Source: Prorocentrum cordatum | Lineage: Eukaryota; Sar; Dinophyceae; Prorocentrales; Prorocentraceae | Length of the DNA stretch: 64,000 nucleotides | Reading direction: 5' to 3' | Assembly: GCA_963575745.1 (NCBI GenBank) | Contig: CAUYUJ010000677.1 | Coordinates: 2,501 to 66,500 of the forward strand | In this document: positions 11,151 to 23,765 of the stretch, piece after piece | Layout: each line of letters begins with the position of its first letter | How positions within the stretch are numbered: the first letter of the stretch is position 1 | Notes under the pieces: model-generated | Databases searched by the model: none | Told to the model about the DNA's origin: nothing | Seen by the model: only the letters and a program-made list of their open reading frames with translations | Position numbers and translations under genes: made by a program

Positions 11151-11955
11151 GTCCTGCGACAGCAGGAATCCTACGGCACCCCCGGGAGGGTGGCGAGAGG
11201 TCTCGTGTGGGGGCGGGGGGGAGGCTTCAACAGGGGGGGCAGGATGCAGCCACTGCCTTCAATCTTCTACATCGCTCCAGCAATATTGAAGCCAACGCGA
11301 CGAAACTCTTCAGAGCCTGGAGGCCCCCGCAGGCGGTCCGGCGGCTTCGCATTCTTAGTCTATCTTTGGGTGGTTACATCTTTGATGGACTCTTTTGACG
11401 TTGCTGCATGTGGCGCTGGAAAACAAGCCTCCTCCTGTCAAAACACGTCCTTTGAGTCCTGCTGCTGCTCCTCCTCGTCCTACCCTCGTCTGGCCAGCGC
11501 TGCGCTTCGATGCTCGGTGGGCAGACATTCCACCAGTCCGCCCCGCTGCCACGTCCGAGCGCCCGCTGGCCTTCGTGCGATCCATGGCACGGCGTGTTTC
11601 TTACGGCTTTCATCTTTTCGGCGTGTTCGCATGATCCACTCAAGTGGTGCCGAGAGTAAGCGCTCCGTGCAGAATGTGTGGCTCCCTTCAGGGAGGGCTG
11701 GTAGCAGGGCGGATGGTAGGGATGGGGAAGGATGACGAGGAGAGATGGTAGGAGGGGAAGGTGGACTGGCAGCAGGAATGGTAGGAGACGGAGGAGAGTT
11801 TGCAAGAATGAGGAGGATGACGCTGTATTGCAGGAGGACTGTAAAACATGTCCGGAGGAAGGATTTGAGGAAGAATGTGAAATAAATGGCATACCAGAAC
11901 GGAGATTGCGGATGCAGGGGAGAGTGACAGGGAGAGGGGAAGAGCTTCTCCTTGA
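11151..11955. other. unassigned spacer before LINE A
   Basis: No gene or recognisable repeat family is visible, apart from short purine-rich runs (gaggag/ggaagg) at 11700-11940. Confidence 0.5.
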
Positions 11956-11985
11956 CATATATATATATATACATATATATATATA
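11956..11985. repeat. TA dinucleotide microsatellite
   Basis: A run of AT/TA dinucleotides interrupted once by ac. It is followed within 10 bp by tggctcaag (11993-12001), discussed as a possible decayed spliced-leader end. Confidence 0.9.
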
Positions 11986-12092
11986 GACATACTGGCTCAA
12001 GGTTGTACCCCTGGTCAGGTCCAGGGGTTGAGGGCTCAAACATTCTGGCTCTTCTACACTTCCTCAGTTGCACTCCCGACCTTCCCTCTGCC

Positions 12093-14332
12093 ATGGCGCC
12101 GTGCCAGGTATGCCTCCGCCAGGTGCAGGGCGAGGCGATGCCGGATTTGGCTTAGCCGCACATGGTGGCGCCTCCGGCCTGGCAACGGCTGTTTCGTCGC
12201 CAACCTCGCCGCCTGCCCTCGCACATGCCGGAGATCCTCGACTTGCTCATCCTTTTCAAGGCGCTCAGGGTTTCGGTATCAACGGTCGCGTGAACCTGGC
12301 GTCCAAGAGTGGCGAGAACATTGACAGCCTTGATGGCATGGACACAGAGCAACAAAAATTCTGGCGCGACGCAGGGCATGGCAGACTTGCAGATGAACGC
12401 CGTTCCCGGCGCCCAGGCTGCCATTGTAGCTTTTGCTACCCTGGACGGATCGCTCCAGGACCTTGCGGACGATGAGGTGCTCCGCCATTTCTCGCTGATT
12501 CAGGCCCGACGGCACCGAGGAGCACGGAAGGAAGGGCATTGCAGACCTCTTTGCTGTTTTTTTCGAATCATTGTATGAAGAGAAATGACCACGTGCCCCC
12601 CAAGAGGACACGAACCAGCACAACAGCAACACGCAGGTCCTGAGCCTTACGCTGGAGGAGCTCAAGTTGGCCCACACGCAGTTCAAAAACTGCAAGTCTC
12701 CCGACAAGATGGGCGTATTGGCACAGATGCTGAAGGCCGGCGGGCCGGTGCTGGAGCAGACGTTGCTAAAGCTTTCTAGCGACGTGCTGAAATGTGATGC
12801 GGATCCGCCGGAGCAGTAGCGACGAGCGAATATCACGGTTGTGTACAAAGCCGGCGACCCGTCCCAGCCTCAGAATTATCGCCCTATTGCAATTATGTCA
12901 TTATAGCTCAAGCTTTTTCAGTATATTGATCTATGACAGGCTTGAGAAGGACTTCGATTTACAACAGCCTCCAGACCAAACTGGATTTCGCCGTAACTTC
13001 CCTACGGATGACCACCTTTTGTACGGTATCAATCGTGCAAGAAAAAACTCGCGAATGGCAGTATGGGTGGCGACATGCCTTCAACACGGTATCTCACTGC
13101 GCGCTATTGAAGGCTTTCGCTGGACGAGGAATCGCTGAAGGACATATTTCAATTTTGTACCGTTTGTACGCCAAACAGACGGCAACTGTTTCGACAGACA
13201 AGAAAAGTCGATAATTTCCTATCCAGCGTGGGACAAAGTAGGGTGACCCATTGAGTTCTTTACTCTTCAACTCGTTGTGAAAAACCGTGCCCCGGAAGGT
13301 ACAGAGCAAGGTGTTGCGACGTGGGTGTGGTATCCGTGTAAATTTCGCAGAAGGGCGACGCACGGCTCACGAATCTACGATTTGCCGACGACGTGCTTCT
13401 TTTTGGGACTTGATTGAAGCACGCTCATCTCAGGTAGCGGGAGGTACCAGACGAGGGCGCCAAGGTTGGGTTCGAGCTCCACCCGGATAAGACAAATATC
13501 TCGCATGACGAATTTAAGCGACGTCCCCGCGCGAAACCAGAGTTCGTGTCCGACCTTGAGATGGCCGCCCAGAGCCACGCAGGAGTATTTTGGCCAGAAG
13601 TTCACTTTCCAGGACCTTCATACAAGCGAAATGGAAAGCATAATAGCAGCAGGACGAACTTACTACCCGTACTTATTCATTGCATTCCAGAGTAGTCTCA
13701 TGCAACGGCACGGCACGGTTTCACCGACAGTGCTTTATGGTTGTACGTCTTGGGCTCTCACGAATGGGTTGGAAAGCAGTCGCGCCGGGCGCGGCGTCAG
13801 ATGTTGCGGGTGGTGTTGGGTGCTCTTCGACGACGACGGGAAGGCACAAACGGATAACGTTCAACATGGCAAGTTTGCCAAGACGCAGACCACCCCGCAA
13901 CGTCGACGACAAGCAGTACCTCGAGCGACGCAGGGGCGCGCGAGACAGCGCTGTTTGACGACGGCCACCAGAGCGAATATACCACTTCGAGCCATGGGTC
14001 GACTGGATAAAACGATTTACACATGAAGTGCAACATTTTGTTGGGGGAGATTGGATCGCTACCCGGCGACGGGGGACATGGATATGGGCATCTCAAGTGG
14101 CATCCGACCGTCGCAGACTTACAGAGCTCTGTGGGAGCCCGCTCTGCACGCTGAGTCCCGGCAACCTGTTTGCAGACGTGCGAGGCCAAAAACGCGATGG
14201 GCAGATGATGCGCGCAAGCATGCGGATATGGCCTTGGGAATTGCCTCTGGGACAAGTGATTGGATCGACGTTGCCAAAGCGCAATTGCGGACTGAGTTGG
14301 GACATTCTTTTATGAACCGCGAGTGGACATGA
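12093..14332 (+). mobile_element. LINE A: decayed non-LTR retrotransposon
   Basis: A LINE with many frameshifts and stops. The first ATG (12093) encodes a CxxC start (MAPCQVCLRQV). No endonuclease is recognisable, so the 5' half is probably deleted. From about 12450 the pre-RT linker is readable, including ADLFAVFFESLYEE and FKNCKSPDKMG. RT motifs follow in shifting frames: YKAGDPSQPQNYRPIAI near 12845, QTGFRRNFPTDDHLL near 12978, SHCALLKAFAGRGIAEG near 13093, and QRGTK-stop-GDPLSSLLFN at 13224-13271, where a TAG at 13239 replaces the usual Gln. The catalytic box LRFADDVLLFGT lies near 13375-13410. The C-terminus (14051-14332) reads RPKTRWADDARKHAD, a typical LINE tail ending at TGA after NREWT. 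It is inactive. Confidence 0.85.
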
Positions 14333-15980
14333 TTGTCGCGACCCTTGCCAGCAGCGCGCAGTAGTTGCTCGTTTTCGGGGCGCTCCAGCCCCGCCCCGCT
14401 TTGCCTCCTCGCGCGGGCACTCTTGCGAGCATCGTCGCCCGACACCGTGGCTTCGGACTCTACTTGGCCGCAGGTGGATGAAGCTAGCGCGGCGGCGGCC
14501 GCCGTTGCCTTCTCTGAAGCCGGCCGCCAGTGCTAGGGGCAGCCTTCCAAGGTGCTCCACGAACTCCCGCGGTGGAAGGAGCTCTGGGGAACTGCTCGGA
14601 CGGCTGTTCGTTCGGCTCCCGCTTGTACCCAGGCTATGGTGGCCACCCAGTGGCCTCAGCTCCCGAACGCCTCCTCGCAGGGCCGCGCGGCGACGGTCAA
14701 CCTGCGCCGGCAGCTCGCGAGCGCGATGGAAAATGGGGGCCCGCGCGCGCTGGGGGGATTGGGGATCGGCGGGCCCTGACTTGGGCGCCTCCCGATTCAA
14801 ATGCGCTTCAGAGGCTCATGGCCGCCATGTTGCGGCAGCCTTATCCGCGGCTTCGTCCGTTGAGCCTGGCGCTCTTAGTGCTTATTCCAGAGTTATTCGA
14901 TCTCTGGTGGCACCCCCTTCCTGGGCAGAAGCCAGAGCGCGCCGCTCTCGTGCGCGGCGTGGACCTCATCGCGCAGCTGGTGGGGCATGTCCTCCCAGGC
15001 CGTTCCGCCCCCCGACGCGTTCGTCAAGGTCTGGCGCGTTCTGCGATCTCTCGGGGGGGCCTCCGCGCGACCTCTGCGATCCGTTCCACGACGCGGCCGC
15101 TCGTGCAGATCTCCGCGGCGAAGGTGGTTAGTTCCATGTGGGTTGATCTCTCCGCCGAGCATCTGGCCGCATTCATGCGTGCGATGGCTGGCCCGGGAGT
15201 TCGCGCCAATCCCGTGCCGTTGCTTTGCCGGCAGCTCCTGGGGGCGCGTCGGAGGTGCGTCGCTTGTTGGTAGAAGCCCTTCTTCCCAGCAGCGCGTTCG
15301 AGGTTGCCGCGGAGCTGGTCATTCGTTTTCTGCGGCGCCAGTTGCTGACCTCGCAGATGTGCGTGGGCCGCGAGGGCCTCTGCGCCTCCCTATGCGCCAA
15401 GATCATGGAGTGCCGCAGTCCGCTCGCCTCGCGACGTGCCTGGCCTCTATGCTCTCAGTCACTCTACCTTTCCTCGGACAAGGTGCTCCTCTGCACTTCC
15501 GCTTCCGCCGAGCTCGACGAGGCGCTCCGGGGGATCCAGACCACGCGATGATGCCCGAGCAGAAGGCCGGGCGCTTCGGCGGCCGTCCGCAGGCGATCTC
15601 CACGGCCACTTCGGCGGCGCTCGGCGCCTCCCGCTGGCGGCGGGGCCGGCCCCTGACGGAATCAGCGTCGATGATCTACGTCGCGGAGGTCCGCGTGAAT
15701 GGGGGGGTCGGGGACGCCGACGGGAGTGCGACTAAGCAGCTGATCGCCCGCGCGTGCTCCGCGTCAGGTCTGGGCGTTCAGCCGGCGGATCCAGAGCTGG
15801 CGTCGCAACTGGGACCTCGCTTCTCGGGATGCGGCTGCGCCTCCGGGCCGCGCTCGGCTGTTTCTTCGTTCCCCTGATGCACGCGGCGCCGGTGGTGGGC
15901 GCGCAGTCTGGCGCAACCCCGCGGTCTGGACTTCCTGGTGGGCTCTGGGCCCCGCCGGGGGCAGTGCTGGAGTGGGCGTG
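14333..15980 (+). other. unassigned, possible 5' part of LINE B
   Basis: Overlapping GC-rich frames are open on both strands with no domain I recognise. Its position directly before the LINE B endonuclease suggests a decayed ORF1 or endonuclease N-terminus, but no motif proves it. Confidence 0.35.
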
Positions 15981-18900
15981 ACTCTTAAGCAGCTTCCTGA
16001 CGAAGTTCAGAAGACGTCCTCGATGGCGGATAATTGCGCCCAGCCGCGCTGCTATGCTCCGCCTGCGCCGTCTGGAAGGTTGTCTGGGCTGGAGTTGTGG
16101 CCTCCCCAGTGGATGTCGACGCGGCAGGCCTCTCCCATCTTGGCCAGGTTCCCACCGTCGTGGAGCTCCGCGATGCCTTGCGCCAGCGTGTCGCTCGTCG
16201 CATCTTGCCTGAAGACTGGGTGCCCGCATTCCTTGGCGGCGACTTCAACTGCAACTGCGTGGCCGCGCCCGAGGGCCGTCGGCGCGCCGACCCCGGGGCT
16301 GCGACGGGCGCGCGGGGCCGCGGGGAAGGGGCTAATTGGCGTCGTTGTGCTGCGTTTCCACGCGGTCTGCGTGACATTCACCGGCCCGAAATGGTTTGCG
16401 CTTCCCCCGCGTGCCGCTCCCGCCTCGACAGGTTCAATGCAATCAGAGCGTCGTGGAGGATTTCGACCATAACTTGGCGGGCGCGGCGTTGGCATGGGCG
16501 CCAGGTTCACCCAGGCACCGAGCTGTCAGTTTTCGCCGAGCTCTGCCCCGACATTCCTCGCTCGAGAGCGCACCGCTGCCTGGCGACGTGATGGAGCATC
16601 TGGCGCGACCTCATCGAGTCGCATTTGCATGGCGGGATCTTCTGGGAGAGAAGACTGCTCCGTCTACGCATCCGCCACCTGGTCTGCCTCAGGAGAGCTG
16701 CGCGGACCGCTGCCCGCAATTTGCCCCGCTCGGCCTTCCCTGGCGGGGATGCCGCTGCATTGGAGGGTCGCGTTGGCATCGCCATGCGGTTTCTTCGTTC
16801 CCCGGGGGCTGGCTCGGCGACTGGCGTGCGTCAGTGCATTCTCCGACGCGAGGACCTTGTGGGCAACCATTGCGACTTTGACGCGCCGGTCGGCCGGCGT
16901 CTCCGTCTCGTCCGCGCGCGCATTGCAGAGCTTGCTCGCGACCGCGCTGTTTCTGAATTGCGGCAGTTACACGAGGACATGAGAGGCTTATCGGAGGAGC
17001 AGGCGAGGCTTGCGGAGGAGGCTCTTCGCGCGGCCCCTGAGCAGCGCCGACGCGTTCCAGGCCGCATTGTCCCGTTCGAGACCTTCGTGAAGGCCATCGT
17101 CAACAGGAGCGATTGTTCGCCGGGGCCAGACGGCATGCTCTTCAAAACGCGGCGAAAGCTCGGCCGGTTTGCCGCGGAGGCCCTCTACGACGCGTTCCGT
17201 GCCCTTGTTTGCACTGGCGGGGTGGGTCTGCTGGGGCGGACCGGGGTCTTTTCGCGAGACCCTGATGATGCCCCCCCCAAGAAGCCGTCTGGTTCCACCC
17301 CGGACGGTCTGAGCATCTTCGCTGCGAGCAACATGACGATCTTGAGCATCGCCAGCGCCGACGACAGGATCGCGCGCGACGCGGTGCGGATGCGCGTCGA
17401 GCCAGATGTGGCCCCGGGGGCTCCCGATTCGCAGCGCGGGTTTTCCCGCGGCTGGTCGAGGTTGGTTAACCCGTGGACATCGAGGAGGCTGTGCTCCACA
17501 ACTCTTTTGTCGAGGAAGATTCGGCGGTGGTGTTCCTATACTTCGAAGCCGCCTTCCCGCGCGCCAGCCAGGGGTTCCTGATGGGGGTGATCTCCGCGCG
17601 CGGCTGGCCCGCGTGGCGCGCGTGTTTCTTCCAGGCGCTTCGTTGGAACAACCAGTGCAATGTCGTGATATCCAGAGCGAAGGTTCGCCAGATTTCTGTT
17701 GGCGGTAGGGGGGCGTCAAGGCTGCCCCTTGTCACCCTTCCTGTTCGTGGCGCTGTCCGACGTCCTCCTGCGGCGTCTCGCCCGTCAAATTCCGGGCGCT
17801 CTTCCTGGTGCCTGCGCCGACGACTTCGCGGTCGTGCTCGTGCGCGGGGTGCTGGGCGCCCCCGTCTTGGAGCGCATGTTCGAGCAGTGCGCGTTGATCT
17901 TTTGTTTGTGGGCTCTGGCCTCACCGTGGTCAGTCGGCGTGGGCGCCGCTGTCGTTGGTCGCCCTGGGTGAGGCCCGGGCCCGGCTTTCCAGCTCCAAGC
18001 TGGCGCCCCCGCTTGGGCCGACTTTGCGACCCGCCGCCGCGCCACTTATTTCGGATTCGCAATGGGTCTTGAACGCGCGGAGCCTGAATGGGCCAAACTC
18101 TGGGGTGATTTTATAGCACGAGCCCGGGTGTGGAGAGGCATCGGGCGTGGCTTGCGGCTGACGCTCTGGGCTTGCCACATTTGTCTTGAACGCGCGGAGC
18201 CTGAAGGGGCCAAACTTTGGGATGATTTTATAGCACGAGCCCGGGTGTGGAGAGGCGTCGGGCGTGGCTTGCGGTTGACGCTCTGGGCTTGCCGCATTTG
18301 CATATTCTTTGTCCTCGCTTCCGAGTTCCAGCGGCGCCGCGCCCCTACTGAGTGGGCGGTCTACGAGGAAAAAGTGCGCGCGATCCTTTTTCTGGGTCCG
18401 CGGGGCCGGGCCCCTCCTGCGGCCCTCTGTTGCTTGCGCACCCTCGGCTTCCAGAGCGCGCCTATAGACGCCCGCGCGACGGCTGCGGCGGCGAAGTGCC
18501 CGGTATACCAGTGGGGGAACGTGGTGCGCGGCTTGCTTGAGGTTCGGCGCCGCGTCTGAGGTTTTGCAGGATGTTCGGGCGAATTCCGATTACGTTTTGC
18601 GGCAAGCGGTCTGGTGTGATTGGTGCGACAATAACTTCTTCGCCAACCTCGATCAGGCCCGCTGGCAGCTCCAGCAGAGGCAGAACGCCACGAATGCGAG
18701 GATGTCGATCGCCGAACTGATGCAGGGGGCCGCCGTTGAGCCCGCCCCGCGGGGGCACTGGCAGAGATGCTGCCGCGTTCGTGTGCATGGGGCCGTCCCC
18801 GATGGGCGCGGCGCGCCGCCTGAGCCGCCACCTTGCTCGCCTTTCTATCCCATTGCTTCCAGGTCGCCGCCTGGAACGGGCCACCTGCGCCCTTCGCGGG

Positions 18901-19365
18901 CTGGCGCGTTTGGTGCCTTGTCGCGTTTGGGCGGCTGGCTTCCTGGCGCTGTGCAGTGGCTGGAACGCCAGCCACCGTATGCAGCGTCGCCTGGGGTGCG
19001 TATTCGGCTGCTGAGCTACCGAGGACTGTCTTCGGCACTCGGTTTTGTTTGTTCGAGGGTTGCGGATTTCAGCCGGAGGCGGCCGGGCCTCCTCCCCATT
19101 CCTCCTCGGGAGAGTTTGTCTTCCCTTCTTCTCTTGGCCCCGCCGTTCCGCGAAGACACGGCCAGTGAACTCGCTCGACGCGCCGTTGCTGCACATGCAG
19201 CGTGCGGTGCGGGGGCCGCCGCTCGCCACGGGCAGACAGCCGACGCGCAGGAGGCCTGGGCGCAGTCGGCGCGCGAGGCTTGCGCGTCACACTCAGGTCA
19301 GGCGAACATAGTTGCTGCTGTGTGGAGGGACTCGGTGACTTCTCCCTCTCTGTCCTCCCTTTAGC
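15981..19365 (+). mobile_element. LINE B: decayed endonuclease-RT retrotransposon
   Basis: The end of an exonuclease-endonuclease-phosphatase type domain is readable near 16120-16440 (WVPAFLGGDFNCN, then SRLDRFNA). The RT part starts near 17095 (NRSDCSPGPDGMLFKTRRK) and continues KKPSGSTPDGLSIFAAS near 17280. A frameshift leads to LYFEAAFPRASQGFLMG near 17540, where the motif A Asp is Glu. A second shift leads to GGRQGCPLSPFLFVAL near 17705 and CADDFAVVL near 17815, the catalytic box with Cys for Tyr. The thumb region (18061 on) contains an in-frame 117-bp tandem duplication. The 3' limit near 19365 is a last-stop estimate. At least two frameshifts make it a pseudogene. Confidence 0.8.
18068..18301 (+). 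repeat. 117-bp tandem duplication within LINE B
   Basis: Two nearly identical 117-bp copies begin at 18068 and 18185 (cttgaacgcgcggagcctga). The period is exactly 39 codons, so the frame stays open through both. It repeats a segment of the post-RT thumb region and probably arose after insertion. Confidence 0.9.
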
Positions 19366-20814
19366 CGGTGCGTTTCCTCGTAGTTCGCTGGCGTCCGTGT
19401 CTTGCCGTTTATCGCTTTCTTACAGAACCGACGTCCCTCAGAGTGTCTTTCACTCAAGAACTCGCCTTGGCGCTCTTCGCCCATGGCCAAGTTTGACGCT
19501 TAGAGTGTGTATTCGTTCCATGGCTGCTCGTGCTCACTCATGGCGGCCCGTACTCGCCCAGTCACGGCGGAGTGTTTGCATTTCGCGTGCTGGATTGTCT
19601 CTCTTGTTATTTTCTCATACTTTTCTTCCCCCCTTCCCCTGTTCTCCCTTCCTCCTCCTCCCCCCCCCGTCCCCCCGGCATTGTAGTGTAACTTTTTGGG
19701 TCGGTCTGCCCAGCCTGGGTTGCGACCGTTTAGGTTGCCATACCGTTTCTTGGTTTACTCTTGCGCAAAACTGGATGATACGAATTGGGACACGCTTCGT
19801 ATCAGCCCTCCCTTGTTCCTCTTCCTCATCTTCCTCCTCTTTTGCACTTGCGGGCAGTAGCTTGTGACATGTTCGTTGCGTGCTCTTGCCGTTGCATCAA
19901 TCTCCGTCTTGTCGCACCCTGCGTGGTGTGATTTTCCCGGGTGGACATCCCGTTTTGCGCGCAATCTCTTTGGCATCTTCGCGGTCATCCCCTTCTGCTT
20001 TCTTTCTTATTTTCCTTCAGATCTGTATATACATATATACACATACTTGATGGCACCCTCCAGAAACGTTTGCAGCCAGGCCACGAACGCGAACGTCGGA
20101 AGCAAGAGTAACCATTCTGCTCTTTCCCGCTCTTCCTCTCGCATCCATGTTCTCCGACAGAGCCCCCCCCCCAGACCTCGAGTCGCGCCAATACAATGCA
20201 ACACAGCCCAAGAAGCTTCTCACGAGGTTCCCGGCATGCACCCAGCAGGCTCACAAGAGAATTCCCCAGAGCCTAGGAGAGTTCTTGACGGCACACGAGG
20301 TCCACCAAGCGGCCAGGACGGCAGACACATTCGACAGACCCGCACGGCAGAGCAGCACACCGAGGCTTTGTCACGTCCTTGGGTCTGCTCTGCCACCTTT
20401 CTTAGCTGTTCTGTCGTGTTCAGCTTGACGTTCTCTGGCGGACTTGGTGGACGACGCTTGCCGCTCTCCTCCGATCAGGTTTATACAGCGGCGTCGAGTG
20501 GGAAGCCTCGAGTGCCAGCGGTCCGTCGAACCAGGAGCCCTGCGGAGGGGGTGCGGGGACAGGGTAAGCCCGTCCCCACAGGGGTGCAAGGATTGCGTTC
20601 GGTAGCAAATCATGGGGGCAAGGTATGTCGGCGTCGATTAGCGTATATTTAGCGTCCTATTCGCGTCGATTTGCGGAGGGAAGCATCGACTCGCAAGAGC
20701 CAGAAGATACGGGAGACCCCATTACAGATTGCAGAGCAGAGCTTTGGGGACAACCCCAGGTCGCCTGCATTCCACAGGGTTGGTTGGATTGATTGGATTG
20801 GTCGAGGGGGAGAA
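19366..20814. other. unassigned region
   Basis: No gene is supported. It contains CTT/CCT-rich stretches near 19620-19680 and 19815-19850, and a short TATA-rich patch near 20024-20045. Confidence 0.5.
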
Positions 20815-20980
20815 GCACGCTGACCATGACCACGGTGTCGTGGGATATTGTCGATACCGATCTTGGTCATGGTCCACGTCGGCCGTCGCCGACTTGCGAG
20901 GATGATCCACGAATTGACGCTGACCAAGGTGGACGGTGACCAAGACGTTCAGTCTTGGTCATGGTCCCAGATTTGTCCCT
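20815..20980. repeat. dispersed repeat RepA, copy 2
   Basis: Shares the gctgaccatgacca start and the gatcttggtcatggtcca block with copies 1 and 3. It carries a clear hairpin: gaccaagac (20938-20946), a 5-base loop, then gtcttggtc (20952-20960). The foldback structure suggests a short non-autonomous element, although no target-site duplication is obvious. Confidence 0.65.
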
Positions 20981-21339
20981 CCAGTTGGGTCCCCACCTTT
21001 CGCTGACGATTTGAGCTTGATCCACGCGGCAGTGAGGAGCAGCAAGGTGAACTCACAGGGGTCGTGGACAACGGCAGAATCCCACCTGATGCCGAGGGAG
21101 GCGGTAGGGCGCTATGGCTGCTCTCTGGGCGGTTTCGAGCGGCGAGCGATGTTACGAGGCGGAGTTTAGTACGCACGTTGGGCAGGTACCTGCCGATGGC
21201 CCAGACGGATTGCTCCAGAGATGGCGGCCTTTCTCGTGTGGCAGTCCGGTTCTGAGGATGTCGGAAAAGTTGATTCCAAGTTTCATCGATGAGCGGGAAT
21301 TCTCAGAAAAGACGCTTTGAGAGAGAGTGCTGCGATCAA

Positions 21340-21450
21340 GTCTTCATTGACTGGTTCCGATTGCCCTCAGGTGCTGCTCACCAAGCCTAAAGACGAGTTC
21401 AGGCTTGTCCTCGACTACGGCTCCGTGCACTTTGAGTGCCCGACGGGTTT
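21340..21450 (+). pseudogene. possible LTR-retrotransposon RT fragment
   Basis: The reading QVLLTKPKDEFRLVLDYGSV (near 21370-21430) resembles the conserved RT segment of Ty3/gypsy-type elements, with a Lys-Pro-Lys then F-R-x-x-x-D-Y pattern. Only about 25-35 codons are readable, with no other pol domain nearby. The short length makes the assignment uncertain. Confidence 0.4.
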
Positions 21451-23070
21451 TCATACATATTTGAATTAACGGATTTTGTGGAGCGTCTTTTGGCCACGAT
21501 AGAGCGTGAGGCTCGGTTTCTCAATTCTTGTTGCTTCGCGCATCCCCACCAGCCGCCGTAGCCCCCTCTGGCTCAAGCCTTGGCTCGAGCCGTCTTGACG
21601 GGACCCCCGTCTCTCGAGGGGGCGCCCGACGCTGCGCCATGCCCCCCGACCGCGGCCGCCGCGCGGGAACCGCGCTGCCATCGACCCCCCTTGCGCAGCC
21701 GCCTGGCCGCGCCCCTCGCCTGTCGCGACTGGCTCAGCAGATGAACGATCGTCCCCCCAGAGCTGCCTGACCAGCTGATTTCACAGAGCGAGTGCAGGGC
21801 CTGGGGGCCTTGACGCTGCCAGGAAACCACTCTGTTCGGGGGCCCCGCGGGACCGACGACCAAGCACTGCCCGCAGGGGGGAGCGATAGTACTGGTCGGA
21901 CCGAGGATCAGCAGCTTCCGCCCCCGGTCGAACAGGCACCCGATGCCAATCGGCCCTCGGGCTCCGGTAGCCTGATCAGCCCACCGCGCCCGCTCCACGC
22001 CGCTGCGGTTGCCTGCTGCGCCGGAGCCTGCAGGGGTAGGCCGGACCCCTGAGTCCCAGCTGCATCTCTTTTGTTTCACTTTCTGGTTCCGGATTGGGGT
22101 AGTTTGATCGCCACTTCCCGCCGCGCAGGTTGGGACGCTCGAGGGAACAAGGTTGCCTGCTGCACCGCGGTGGGACGACAAGTGGACCCGGACCCCAACC
22201 GAGGAGGCCCAGGCGACAAATGACCCCCCCCAAGTGTAGTTCGAACAGAAACAAAGCCGAAATCCAGCTGACCCCACCCGTGCTCTCGCACATCTTTGCG
22301 CGTGTTCCCCCCCCCCCCCTCTTGCGGCTGGCTTTTTGGAATGCGCGGTTAGCGTGGCTTTGGCGCGGCAGTCTCTCGCGCGTGCTTGTGTCAGGTTGGC
22401 GCAGCCAGCGATGGCGTCGTAGCGAACGGCGCCGAATCGTTACGATTGCGTCCGCTTCGGGGCCGTTCGTGCGCGCTTCGTCATTCGAATATTTCGAGCT
22501 TTCTCCGGTGCGTTTCGCGCGCGCTGGCCCTGGCGCCGACGCTGCCATTCGCCGTGATGAACATGCGGCGGTCAAATGACATTGTATCTCACTGTTGCGG
22601 AGGCCCACATCGAACCAACAACATCCGTTCAAGTATGTTACGATCTGCTTCCATTATCACTGTCGTATTCGTTGTCGCCAACAGTCCCCTCTTCTTCTTC
22701 TTCTTCTTCTCCTTCACGTCGCTGGTACGTCTTTCCAGGTCTGCGCAGGCCCAACCCCTTATCCTCTCTCCCCTGCCCGTGTCCTCCTTACTTTTTCCCT
22801 TTTTCAATCCTCATCGGTGGTCCCTCCTTTCCTCTTCCTGTCTTGCGTTGTCTTCCTTCTAGCTTCCTTCATCCGTCGTCCTTCCGAAATCTCTCTTCCT
22901 CCTTATTTCCCTCGTCGCCTTCCCGCCTTCCTTTCGCGCTCTCCATGCCGTTCCTCCCGCCCTTCGCTCCGGGTGGTTTTCCTTCCCCCTCCTGCAGCCA
23001 TGCTCCTCCGTCGCGTTCCTCTTGTTTCCCATCGCGCCCCTCCTTCCTGCGAGGTGCCATGAGGCCATGT
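21451..23070. other. unassigned region
   Basis: No supportable gene. It includes a CTT tract near 22690-22715 and long pyrimidine-rich runs at 22760-23040. Confidence 0.5.
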
Positions 23071-23074
23071 TGGG

Positions 23075-23345
23075 GCCCCCGGGAAGAGGGCCCGTGGCTG
23101 GGACGCGGCTTGGCGGCGGCTGGGCGGCGGCGGGGCCGCGGCGGGGCCGCGGCGGGGATTTGGCTGGGATTTTGCCGGCGGCGGTTTTTTTAGAGGGGTG
23201 GCAGCTTCTTTGGGGGGGCGGTGGCTGGGCCGCGGCTGGGCCGCGGCTGGGCGGCGGCGGGGCCGCGGCGGGGCCGCGGCGGGGATTTGGCTGGGATATT
23301 GCCCGGCGGCGGCCGGGATTTGGCTGGGATTGTTGCCAGGCGGGG
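23075..23345. repeat. GGCGGCGGGGCCGCGGC-rich tandem repeat
   Basis: Two large blocks share gcggcggggccgcggcgggg and ggatttggctgggat, separated by a diverged segment. The extreme GC gives open frames on both strands, with no domain. Confidence 0.8.
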
Positions 23346-23514
23346 GGCCCGCGGGCCTCAGAAGCGTGTCCGCAGCGAAGTTGTGGATCGCGACTTTGTA
23401 ATTGGTCAGGGCACCTTCGGCTTATTAATGCTCGCGCGCGGCGCCCTCGTGTCGTGGCGGGCTGCGTATTCAGCGTGCTCCACGTTGGAATTTCGGATAT
23501 GTTTGACACTTGTG

Positions 23515-23765
23515 CTTTGGCTTCGCAGTCATTCTGCGCTGTGGCGGCATCGTCGTTTCGACATTTTTTTCTGCTTCGCAGTCGTGCTGCGCAGTGCGGC
23601 GGTATTCTTGTTGCGACGCGCCCCTGTTCTGCCTCGCAGTCGCGCTGCGCTGCGTGGCGGCGGTTTCGCGTCGACGCGCGTGCGTGTTTTCTGCTTTGCA
23701 ATCGCGCTGCGCTGCGTGGCGATATCATTGTTTCGACGCGCGGGCCCGTTTTTTTCCACGGGCGT
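23515..23765. repeat. about 62-bp tandem repeat, four units
   Basis: Four diverged units share cttcgcagtcgtgctgcgc, a gtggcggc block and a tcgacgcgcg block. Unit starts lie near 23520, 23572, 23632 and 23692. Confidence 0.8.
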
